Source: Flavobacterium sp.
GTDB lineage: Bacteria > Bacteroidota > Bacteroidia > Flavobacteriales > Flavobacteriaceae
NCBI RefSeq assembly: GCF_030146175.1
Contig: NZ_JASLCE010000059.1
Span: forward strand, 1-16,672
Direction of reading: 5' to 3'
Length of the DNA stretch: 16,672 nucleotides
Below, in pieces: positions 1 to 6,117 of the stretch. The number at the start of each line of letters is the position of its first letter. The stretch's first letter is position 1. Position numbers and translations under genes: made by a program. Below the pieces are notes generated by a model. It saw only the letters and a list, made by a program, of their open reading frames with translations. It was not told the DNA's origin and did not search any database.

Positions 1-1
1 A

Positions 2-742
2 AGTTATGCTAAAATTGGCGCCCCTTGTTTGTAGGCTAAAGCCTTTTTAAAATCTGGTGCAGGACTGTTAACGGCCTATATTCCCAAGTGTGGTTATGAA
101 ATTATGCAAACGGCACTTCCGGAAGTCATGGTAGAAACCGACGATTATCCGACACATATCCGGGCGATCGATACCAAACTAAAAATACAGGCGGTTGGAA
201 TCGGAATCGGGATTGGTCAGCATCTGGAAACCCAACAGGCTGTTTTTCATTTTTTAAAACTGAATAAAGCGCCTTTGGTAATCGATGCCGACGGGATTAA
301 TATTCTATCGGAAAACAAAGAATGGTTGGAGTTTTTACCACCCAAAACCATTTTGACACCGCATGTAAAAGAATTGGAACGACTGATTGGTGCATGGAAA
401 AACGAAGCGGATAAAATGGAAAAAGTGAAAACACTTTCCAAAATATTCGATATTGTAATGGTGATTAAAGGGGCACCGACGCACCTTGTTTATCAGGATC
501 AGGTTTATGAAAACACAACCGGGAACCAGTCTTTGGCTACCGCAGGAAGCGGCGATGTTTTAACAGGGATTATAACCGGTTTGTTGGCACAGGCTTATGA
601 TCCGGTAGATGCGGCTGTTACCGGCGTTTATATTCACGGTTTAACGGCCGATATTGCTTTACCCGAATTGGGTTATCATGCGTTTGTCGCTTCCGATATC
701 ATTGCGTATCTCGGAAAAGCGTTCCATACGTTGTACGAATAA
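2..742 (+). pseudogene. nnrD: NAD(P)H-hydrate dehydratase (C-terminal part), 5' end outside window, interrupted by an in-frame TAG
   Basis: ADP/ATP-dependent (S)-NAD(P)H-hydrate dehydratase, which repairs hydrated NADH and NADPH in the cytoplasm. Visible motifs are [11 protein letters not shown] (about 275-307), [12 protein letters not shown] (about 352-387), [12 protein letters not shown] (457-492) and the family signature [12 protein letters not shown] (521-556), whose final Asp (554-556) is the usual catalytic residue. The frame is open from the left edge apart from a TAG at 32-34. Homology-like sequence lies on both sides of it: SYAKIGAPCL before and [22 protein letters not shown] after. 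The stop therefore sits inside the domain, at a position where relatives usually have Ala or Ser; TCG to TAG would be a single change. The longest intact downstream frame starts at ATG 104 (212 codons), which would lack the start of the domain. In Flavobacteria the gene is normally a fusion with an N-terminal epimerase domain (NnrE), expected left of the window. The family is certain; whether the gene is truly broken or this is a sequence error at the edge is open. Confidence 0.65.
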
Positions 743-771
743 AAAAACGCTTCCGTCTGGAAGCGTTTTTT
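742..771. terminator. Bidirectional intrinsic terminator between nnrD and the TlpA-like gene
   Basis: The arm AAAACGCTTCC (744-754) pairs perfectly with GGAAGCGTTTT (759-769) around the 4-nt loop GTCT, with a T run on one side and an A run on the other. It starts at the nnrD stop codon and ends 1 nt before the stop codon of the convergent thioredoxin gene, so it can serve both. Confidence 0.9.
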
Positions 772-772
772 G

Positions 773-2140
773 TTATTTAACACCTTGTTTGGTGAATAGC
801 TCTGTAAGTTGTGGATCCGATGGTCGTGGTGCATCAGCTGTAACGATATTTCCGTTTGGATCGACCAGGATAAATCGCGGAATACTTTCAATTCCGTATT
901 CTTTTATAAACTGAGAACTCCAGTCGTTATCCGCAAATAACTGGATACCGCCTAATTTTTTCTCGTCTACCAGTTTTTTCCATTTGTCGTAGTCTTTTTT
1001 GGCATCGATCGAAATACTTACAAATTCGATGTTTTTACCATGGTATTGTTCTTCGACTTTTTGAAGAAATGGAATTTCCTGACGACACGGACCACACCAG
1101 GTTGCCCATACGTCGATATACACAAATTTACCTTTTAGGTTGTCCAGTGAAGTCTGACCGCCTTTGTAGTTTTCATAATTGAATTTAGGCGATGGTTTTC
1201 CAGGAATCAATCCTTTAATTTTGTTGAACTTTTCGGTTAAGTCTTCCTTGAATTTGTTATCGGTAGACAACGCCATGATTTCTTTGTATAAGGCTTCCGA
1301 TTCGGTATTTCCGGCACGGATCTGGTACCCTAAGTTTTGCAGAAAACTGTTTTTAATGTTCGGACTTTTTATTTTTTTAATTTCCGTTAAAATACGATCG
1401 CTTAATTCTTTTTCGGTCAGATTTGCGCTATTTTCTGATACTTTCTGATTAAAACGTGCAGCAATCAATTGTTTGTACGGATTGGAAAACAAGAAGTCGT
1501 TATCGCTATCCATATCAAGGGTAGTGTCTAATTTAGGGAAGCTTTCAGAAGGTTTGAAGTTTTCCTTTTTGGCATAATGGGCATGATACGCCGGATAGTT
1601 TAGCAATAAAAGCTGTTCGAAATAGTCGATACTTTTTTGTTCGTTCTTTTTAAAACCGGCATCGGTAAATTTGGTACTGTTGTACAATCCCAATACGGCA
1701 GTTTTTAATTCTTTGTTTTTATTGACATAGGTAGTCTCATCCTGACTGTAAAAAGTCTGCGGATTGCCAAGCATGGTATTTACCAGCTGACCTTTTTTAA
1801 CCAGATATTGATTTTCAACACTGCCATTTCCGGAAAAAGCAAGCGAGGTATTGAAATTAGCATCGTCGGCTGTAATGTTTAGTTTGGTTCCTTTGGCCAG
1901 ATATAAAGAAGCACGGTTGTTTTTGGTGCTTAGGGTGTAGGAACCGCTATACGAAATAGGGAAGGTTTCGGAAAACGAACCGTCGGGTTTTAAAGCAATC
2001 TCTTTGTTAAAACTTTCGCCTTTGATTTTGATCTTTTTTTCTTCGGTATTGCTGATTTTTCCGGATATCGTAATCGTTTCTGCCGGTAGCGCAAACGACG
2101 ACAATACAAGGATCATCAACAAATAAAGTGTGTTTTTCAT
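773..2140 (-). CDS. Exported TlpA-like thiol:disulfide thioredoxin with long N-terminal domain
   Basis: 455 residues. A signal peptide is clear: MKNT, then a hydrophobic stretch to about residue 20 (SSFALPA). Residues about 22-110 look like a beta-rich domain of the kind that precedes thioredoxin domains in many Bacteroidota TlpA-like proteins (DUF4369-like, my judgement by eye). Residues about 115-310 are helical and charged with no motif I recognise. The TlpA/AhpC-TSA thioredoxin domain spans about 315-450. It carries the redox motif WCGPC (Cys349 and Cys352, codons within 1085-1096) and the cis-proline in ESIPRF (Pro421). Such proteins reduce or shuffle disulfides outside the cytoplasm, for example in cytochrome c maturation or surface protein folding; the partner is not visible here. 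It is a single-gene unit, divergent from hutH and sharing a terminator with nnrD. I see no lipobox Cys at the cleavage site, so a soluble periplasmic form is more likely than a lipoprotein. Confidence 0.9.
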   Translation of the reverse strand: MKNTLYLLMILVLSSFALPAETITISGKISNTEEKKIKIKGESFNKEIALKPDGSFSETFPISYSGSYTLSTKNNRASLYLAKGTKLNITADDANFNTSLAFSGNGSVENQYLVKKGQLVNTMLGNPQTFYSQDETTYVNKNKELKTAVLGLYNSTKFTDAGFKKNEQKSIDYFEQLLLLNYPAYHAHYAKKENFKPSESFPKLDTTLDMDSDNDFLFSNPYKQLIAARFNQKVSENSANLTEKELSDRILTEIKKIKSPNIKNSFLQNLGYQIRAGNTESEALYKEIMALSTDNKFKEDLTEKFNKIKGLIPGKPSPKFNYENYKGGQTSLDNLKGKFVYIDVWATWCGPCRQEIPFLQKVEEQYHGKNIEFVSISIDAKKDYDKWKKLVDEKKLGGIQLFADNDWSSQFIKEYGIESIPRFILVDPNGNIVTADAPRPSDPQLTELFTKQGVK

Positions 2141-2174
2141 TGAAAATAGTTTTTAGTTGGTTTTTTTAGGAGTT

Positions 2175-2204
2175 CAAATATAAGGATTGTTGTTTGTATA
2201 ATAA
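2175..2204 (-). promoter_or_regulatory. Candidate promoter of the TlpA-like gene
   Basis: Read on the minus strand, TATATTTG (2182-2175) matches the Bacteroidota -7 consensus TAnnTTTG exactly. A -33 element is weak: TGTTA lies about 19 nt upstream instead of TTG. The start codon is about 35 nt downstream of the -7 box. Confidence 0.45.
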
Positions 2205-2228
2205 CATCCGAAATAGGTATAATATAGT

Positions 2229-2259
2229 TTGTTTTTTAGGCATATTTTATGGAATTTTG
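2229..2259 (+). promoter_or_regulatory. Candidate hutH promoter
   Basis: TTG at 2229-2231, a 20-nt spacer, then GAATTTTG at 2252-2259, which matches TAnnTTTG at all defined positions but the first. This would give a leader of roughly 15-20 nt before the ATG at 2283. I see no hut operator-like palindrome. Confidence 0.35.
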
Positions 2260-2282
2260 AGCAATTAATTTTTTAGACAAAA

Positions 2283-3791
2283 ATGGACACAATACATTAT
2301 ATAAGCTCCGATGTGATTTCACTGGAGTTACTACAGGAAATCATTTCGCAAAACATGAAACTGGAGTTATCGGAAGAAGCACGTGTAAATATCGAAAAAT
2401 GCCGTGCCTATCTGGATGCCAAAATGGAATCGCATGGCGAGCCGATTTACGGAATCAACACTGGTTTTGGCTCTTTGTGTAATGTGAAAATTTCAAACGA
2501 AAACCTGTCTAAGTTACAGGAAAATCTGGTAAAATCGCATGCTTGTGGTACCGGAGATGAAGTGCCACATGAAATTGTAAAAATCATGTTGTTGCTTAAA
2601 ATCAAATCGTTAAGCTTTGGTCATTCTGGTGTACAGTTAAAAACGGTAGAGCGATTGGTTGATTTCTATAATAACGATGTTTTACCGGTGATTTATACGC
2701 AGGGCTCATTAGGTGCTTCCGGCGATTTGGCACCATTGGCGCATTTGTCGTTACCGTTAATCGGAGAAGGTGAAGTGTATCTGGATGGTTTCCGCCAGCC
2801 GGCTAAAAAAGTCCTTGAAAAAATGGGATGGGAGCCAATCGTATTGCAATCCAAAGAAGGATTGGCGTTGTTAAACGGAACACAGTTTATGAGTGCTTAT
2901 GGTGCTTATGTATTACTAAAAGCAAGTAAATATGCCTATTTGGCCGATCTTATCGGAGCAATTTCTCTGGAAGGATTTGATGGACGAATCGAACCGTTTA
3001 ACGAACTGATTCATTTGGTTCGTCCGCATAAAGGACAAATCAATACAGCGAAACGTTTTAAGGAATTACTGGAAGACAGTGAAATTATAGCGCAACCTAA
3101 AAAACATGTTCAGGATCCGTATTCGTTCCGTTGTATTCCTCAGGTACATGGTGCTTCAAAAGATACGATCGATTATGTAAAACGTGTTTTTAAAACGGAA
3201 ATCAATTCGGTTACCGATAACCCTAATATTTTTATTGAAACGGATGAGATTATTTCCGGTGGAAACTTCCACGGTCAGCCATTGGCATTGGCGTTGGATT
3301 TCCTTGGAATCGCCTTGGCTGAACTGGGTAATATTTCCGAAAGACGTACGTATCAGTTAATTTCCGGATTACGTGATTTACCAGCCTTTTTGGTTAGCGA
3401 TCCGGGATTGAATTCCGGATTTATGATTCCGCAATATACTGCTGCAAGTATCGTAAGTCAGAATAAACAATATGCAACTCCGGCGAGTATCGATAGTATC
3501 GTATCGTCTAATGGTCAGGAAGACCATGTGAGTATGGGCGCTAACGCGGCTACCAAAGCTTTGAAAATTATGGAAAACCTGGAGCGTATTTTGGCTATTG
3601 AGCTAATGAATGCTTCACAGGCCATCGAGTTCAGAAGACCTTTACAGTCAAGTGAGTTTATCGAAAGCTTCCTGAAATTATATCGCGAAGAAGTGCCTTT
3701 GGTAACGGAAGACCGAATTTTACATTATGATATCGAAAAATCGGTAGCGTTTTTAAACAGCTTCCAGATGGACGAAGTATTGTTTGAGTAA
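2283..3791 (+). CDS. hutH: Histidine ammonia-lyase
   Basis: 502 residues, the usual family length. It deaminates L-histidine to trans-urocanate and ammonia, the first step of histidine breakdown, in the cytoplasm. The Ala-Ser-Gly triad that cyclises into the MIO electrophile is Ala145-Ser146-Gly147 (2715-2723) within GSLGASGDLAPLAH. Other family landmarks: YGINTGFG with catalytic Tyr56, LLNGTQ, DPYSFRC, GGNFHGQ and QEDHVSMG. The specificity pair is Ser85-His86 in VKSHACGTG. His here is typical of histidine lyases, while tyrosine and phenylalanine lyases usually have HL or FL, so I favour histidine over an aromatic substrate. No hutU, hutI, hutG or hutC lies in the window, so the rest of the pathway must be elsewhere or absent. 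The ATG at 2283 has an A/T-rich leader and no Shine-Dalgarno. The 3' side holds a palindrome at 3823-3855. Confidence 0.93.
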   Translation: MDTIHYISSDVISLELLQEIISQNMKLELSEEARVNIEKCRAYLDAKMESHGEPIYGINTGFGSLCNVKISNENLSKLQENLVKSHACGTGDEVPHEIVKIMLLLKIKSLSFGHSGVQLKTVERLVDFYNNDVLPVIYTQGSLGASGDLAPLAHLSLPLIGEGEVYLDGFRQPAKKVLEKMGWEPIVLQSKEGLALLNGTQFMSAYGAYVLLKASKYAYLADLIGAISLEGFDGRIEPFNELIHLVRPHKGQINTAKRFKELLEDSEIIAQPKKHVQDPYSFRCIPQVHGASKDTIDYVKRVFKTEINSVTDNPNIFIETDEIISGGNFHGQPLALALDFLGIALAELGNISERRTYQLISGLRDLPAFLVSDPGLNSGFMIPQYTAASIVSQNKQYATPASIDSIVSSNGQEDHVSMGANAATKALKIMENLERILAIELMNASQAIEFRRPLQSSEFIESFLKLYREEVPLVTEDRILHYDIEKSVAFLNSFQMDEVLFE

Positions 3792-3822
3792 TACAATAAA
3801 TAGATCTGGCTATATAATTTTT

Positions 3823-3855
3823 ACACCTGACAGGTTTTTAAAACCTGTCAGGTGT
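3823..3855. repeat. Perfect 15-bp-arm palindrome, first of three related units
   Basis: Arms ACACCTGACAGGTTT (3823-3837) and AAACCTGTCAGGTGT (3841-3855) around a 3-nt loop. It lies between hutH and the methyltransferase gene. No proper T run follows, so it is not a typical terminator, although the RNA hairpin would be very stable. Its inner part recurs at 4535-4567 and its outer ends at 4583-4617. It may be a dispersed palindromic unit that also acts as hutH 3'-end structure. Confidence 0.8.
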
Positions 3856-3887
3856 TCTTAATTAGTACTGTTCAATTAAATAATAAA

Positions 3888-4508
3888 ATGGAAAATTTTA
3901 ATAGAAAAAAACATTGGGAAACCATTTACGAAAGTAAACCTTTAGAAACCGTAAGCTGGTACCAGCCTAATCCGGAAACCTCATTGTATTTTCTGGAGCA
4001 ATCCCATTTACCGAAATCGGCTAAGATTATTGATATTGGCGGAGGTGATAGTTTTTTGGTGGATCATTTGCTGAAATCGGGTTATACCGATATTACGGTT
4101 TTGGATATTTCGGAAGCGGCAATTGAGCGCGCCAAAACCAGACTGGGGAACCAAGCGGCAAAAGTGAAATGGATTGTGGCCGATGTTACCGATTTTAAAC
4201 CGACAGAACACTATGATTTTTGGCATGACCGCGCGGCATTTCATTTTTTAACCAATCAAAAGGATGTGGATACCTATCTGAAAACGACTGCCAAAGCGAT
4301 TGCTCCAAATGGAAATATGATTATTGGAACATTTTCGGAACAGGGACCAGAAAAATGTAGCGGTATTGCAATAAAGCAATATTCGGAACAAAGCATGACA
4401 ACGTTATTTCAAACGGATTTTGAAAAGAGTAGCTGTCTTACGGTTGATCATGACACACCATTTGACACCGTTCAGAATTTTGTATTTTGTCATTTCCGGA
4501 AAAAATAA
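3888..4508 (+). CDS. Class I SAM-dependent methyltransferase, substrate unknown
   Basis: 206 residues from the ATG at 3888. An in-frame GTG at 3852 would add 12 residues, but it lies inside the palindrome 3823-3855, and the added residues (up to LNNK) look like untranslated leader, so I reject it. Rossmann-fold landmarks: motif I IIDIGGG (47-53) for SAM binding; VLDIS with Asp73 at the end of strand 2 (ribose hydroxyls); VADVTDF (97-103) near the adenine; post-III DFWHDRAAFHFL (110-121). The N-terminal HWETIYESKPLETVSWYQP is a hallmark of a broad bacterial group of small methyltransferases related to Methyltransf_11/25 domains. Nothing in the sequence or neighbours identifies the acceptor, which could be a small molecule or a protein. 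It is isolated from hutH by a hairpin and ends before convergent hairpins, so it is probably transcribed alone. Confidence 0.85.
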   Translation: MENFNRKKHWETIYESKPLETVSWYQPNPETSLYFLEQSHLPKSAKIIDIGGGDSFLVDHLLKSGYTDITVLDISEAAIERAKTRLGNQAAKVKWIVADVTDFKPTEHYDFWHDRAAFHFLTNQKDVDTYLKTTAKAIAPNGNMIIGTFSEQGPEKCSGIAIKQYSEQSMTTLFQTDFEKSSCLTVDHDTPFDTVQNFVFCHFRKK

Positions 4509-4534
4509 AAAGAGGAGTGTGCTGTTATAGCAAA

Positions 4535-4567
4535 AGACCTGACAGGTTTTCGAAAACTGTCAGGTCT
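4535..4567. repeat. Palindrome with CTGACAGG core, second unit
   Basis: The arm AGACCTGACAGGTTTT (4535-4550) pairs with AAAACTGTCAGGTCT (4553-4567) with one bulged G and the loop CG. The inner CCTGACAGGTTTT is identical to that at 3826-3838. It sits 27 nt after the methyltransferase stop and probably forms its 3' structure; there is no T run directly behind it. Confidence 0.75.
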
Positions 4568-4582
4568 GACTTTATAAAGAAT

Positions 4583-4617
4583 AAAACACCTGATTGTTTA
4601 TAACGGTCAGGTGTTTT
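4583..4617. terminator. Bidirectional intrinsic terminator, third palindromic unit
   Basis: AAAACACCTGA (4583-4593) pairs with TCAGGTGTTTT (4607-4617), with possible inner pairing GTT/AAC, followed by a T run on the + strand and by A/T-rich sequence on the - strand. It lies 3 nt from the stop codon of the convergent DUF1304 gene, so it can end both that four-gene transcript and any read-through from the methyltransferase. Its outer ACACCTGA/TCAGGTGT is the same as in the unit at 3823-3855. Confidence 0.8.
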
Positions 4618-4620
4618 TTA

Positions 4621-4983
4621 TTATAAAAAGTATAGGCTTAGTAATCCCAAAGCAGCGGGAAGACTTTGTACCATTAAGATTGACTTTTGTACGGTAATCG
4701 CACCGTAAACTCCGGCTACGAATACGCATCCCAAAAAGAAAGTAGCAATATGAATACTCCATTGCAGATCGCAAATCAGTAGCGACCAGATCAGACCGGC
4801 GGCAAGAAATCCGTTATACAATCCCTGGTTTCCGGCCATTTGTTTTGTTTTTTCAAACATTTCTTCCGGTACGCTTTTAAATACTTTTTTAGCGCGCGTG
4901 GTCCAGGCAAACATTTCCAGCCATACGATATAAAGATGCAGTAAGGCTATAAATCCAATAATAATTTTTGAAAGTAAAGTCAT
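4621..4983 (-). CDS. DUF1304 small integral membrane protein
   Basis: 120 residues from the ATG at 4983. An upstream in-frame start at 5052 would lie inside the preceding gene and add a polar tail (MAHSGQKNRTN...), so I reject it. Four hydrophobic segments at about 5-25, 52-71, 76-96 and 102-120 predict a four-pass inner-membrane protein. The segment NQGLYNGFLAAGL (52-64) and the early WLEMFAW (21-27) are typical of DUF1304 proteins, whose function is not established. It is the last gene of the four-gene cluster, starting 17 nt after the TMEM175-like gene, and ends at the terminator 4583-4617. Confidence 0.85.
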   Translation of the reverse strand: MTLLSKIIIGFIALLHLYIVWLEMFAWTTRAKKVFKSVPEEMFEKTKQMAGNQGLYNGFLAAGLIWSLLICDLQWSIHIATFFLGCVFVAGVYGAITVQKSILMVQSLPAALGLLSLYFL

Positions 4984-5000
4984 AGGAGATTTGGTTTTGG

Positions 5001-5582
5001 TTATTCGGAATGATCCAGTATTCGTTCTATTCTTTTGTCCGGAATGAGCCACATAATGGCCACCAGAACATAAAAAGCGCCGGCAATTAGTCCGTTGTAG
5101 TTCGAGGCGATTATCCCTAAAATATAAAAAACGGGCGATAGTTTTCCCTTAATATCTTTTCCGATAGCTTTGGATAAAACCGAATCCGGACCGTGTTTTT
5201 TCAGGATCAGATATTGCAATATAAAATAGGCTAATGCACATAATAACAGTACGATTCCGTAGAGCATCATCGGAAGAGGAGCAAAATGATTTTCGCCGAT
5301 CCATGCCGTTGCGAACGGTATCATCGACAACCAAAACAATAAATGCAGGTTGGCCCATAAAATACCTCCTGAAATCTGTTTTACCGTATGCATCATATGA
5401 TGGTGGTTGTTCCAATAGATTCCTACATAGATAAAGCTCAATATATAGCTCAGGAATACAGGCAAAATAGGCTTTAAGGCACTAAAGCTAACTTCGTGCG
5501 GCACTTTGATTTCCAAAACCATAATGGTAATAATAATGGCGAGTACGCCGTCGCTAAAAGCTTCCAGTCGGGTTTTGTTCAT
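5001..5582 (-). CDS. TMEM175-family (DUF1211) potassium-channel-like membrane protein
   Basis: 193 residues from the ATG at 5582. A longer reading to 5663 overlaps the yetF-like gene by about 70 nt and adds a non-hydrophobic, unrelated-looking tail, so I reject it. The N-terminus RLEAFSDGVLAIIITIMVLE (5-24) holds the FSD motif (Phe9-Ser10-Asp11) that marks the pore-lining first helix of the TMEM175 family. About six hydrophobic segments follow (roughly 6-26, 39-59, 73-93, 105-125, 148-161, 164-181). Bacterial members are K+-selective leak-like channels made of six-helix subunits. A His-rich WNNHHHMMH (57-65) follows the second segment, as is common in the family. The gene starts 10 nt after the yetF-like stop and ends 17 nt before DUF1304, pointing to co-transcription. 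Channel activity is inferred from family membership only. Confidence 0.85.
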   Translation of the reverse strand: MNKTRLEAFSDGVLAIIITIMVLEIKVPHEVSFSALKPILPVFLSYILSFIYVGIYWNNHHHMMHTVKQISGGILWANLHLLFWLSMIPFATAWIGENHFAPLPMMLYGIVLLLCALAYFILQYLILKKHGPDSVLSKAIGKDIKGKLSPVFYILGIIASNYNGLIAGAFYVLVAIMWLIPDKRIERILDHSE

Positions 5583-5592
5583 AGGGGAGAAT

Positions 5593-6108
5593 TTATAGGT
5601 TTTCGGAGCGCAGGGTTTTGTGAATCCTACGTTTGTGATGGGTTTGACGTAAATTCTGATCACCGGATATCACACTAATGTTGCCGTCGATTTCCAGCAT
5701 AGCCAGTTTGACATCTTTATAGCGTTCGATTCCGTGTTCGCGGATGGCTTCATACAATTCGTCGGATGTAATACCGAGTCGGCTTAACGTATCGAATTCC
5801 AGTTTTCCGTTATGGATCAGGATTTCCGGTTTGTCTTGTAGCAGGTTACTGAGTTTTTTGTATTTAAACAGTAACTTTTTAAAGATAAAGTTGATGATAA
5901 ACAGCACCAATGCGGCCGCTAATCCTCCCGAAAGACTGGAATCGCTTCCAACCATTGCATTTTGAACAGCATTACTGATCAGTAATATCAGGATGACATC
6001 GGCCGTATTGAGCTGCGATAATTGTTTTTTACCAAAAATACGGAGGGCTACCACCATAAAGATATATACGGCGGAACTTCTGACGATTATATCCAGGTAG
6101 GCTTCCAT
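5593..6108 (-). CDS. YetF/DUF421 family membrane protein
   Basis: 171 residues. Hydrophobic segments at about 8-23, 36-52 and 60-78 come first. A cytoplasmic-type domain follows (about 93-145: KPEILIHNGKLEF, then TSDELYEAIREHGI and VKLAMLEIDGNISVI), the standard two-part layout of YetF/DUF421 proteins. The motif GKKQLSQL (26-33) and LLISNAVQNAM (42-52) are strong family signatures. Bacillus relatives are linked to spores and envelope; the molecular function is unclear. The last 25 or so residues are basic and polar. The start lies 9 nt after the RimB-RimK stop codon and the gene ends 10 nt before the TMEM175-like start, so all are probably on one mRNA. Confidence 0.88.
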   Translation of the reverse strand: MEAYLDIIVRSSAVYIFMVVALRIFGKKQLSQLNTADVILILLISNAVQNAMVGSDSSLSGGLAAALVLFIINFIFKKLLFKYKKLSNLLQDKPEILIHNGKLEFDTLSRLGITSDELYEAIREHGIERYKDVKLAMLEIDGNISVISGDQNLRQTHHKRRIHKTLRSENL

Positions 6109-6117
6109 ATCAGGTGT

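Noticed and set aside
3852..3887. GTG start extending the methyltransferase by 12 codons
   Set aside because: The start lies inside the perfect palindrome 3823-3855 and the extra residues do not look like the family N-terminus; the ATG at 3888 fits.
4510..4520. AGAGGAG as a Shine-Dalgarno of a small gene after the methyltransferase
   Set aside because: No start codon with a usable frame follows; the sequence runs straight into the palindromes, and no other gene in the window uses a Shine-Dalgarno.
4984..5052. Longer start for the DUF1304 protein
   Set aside because: It would lie inside the end of the TMEM175-like gene and add a polar, non-family tail before a clean first membrane segment.
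5583..5663. Longer start for the TMEM175-like protein
   Set aside because: It overlaps the yetF-like gene; the family begins with the short MNKTRLEAFSDG start.
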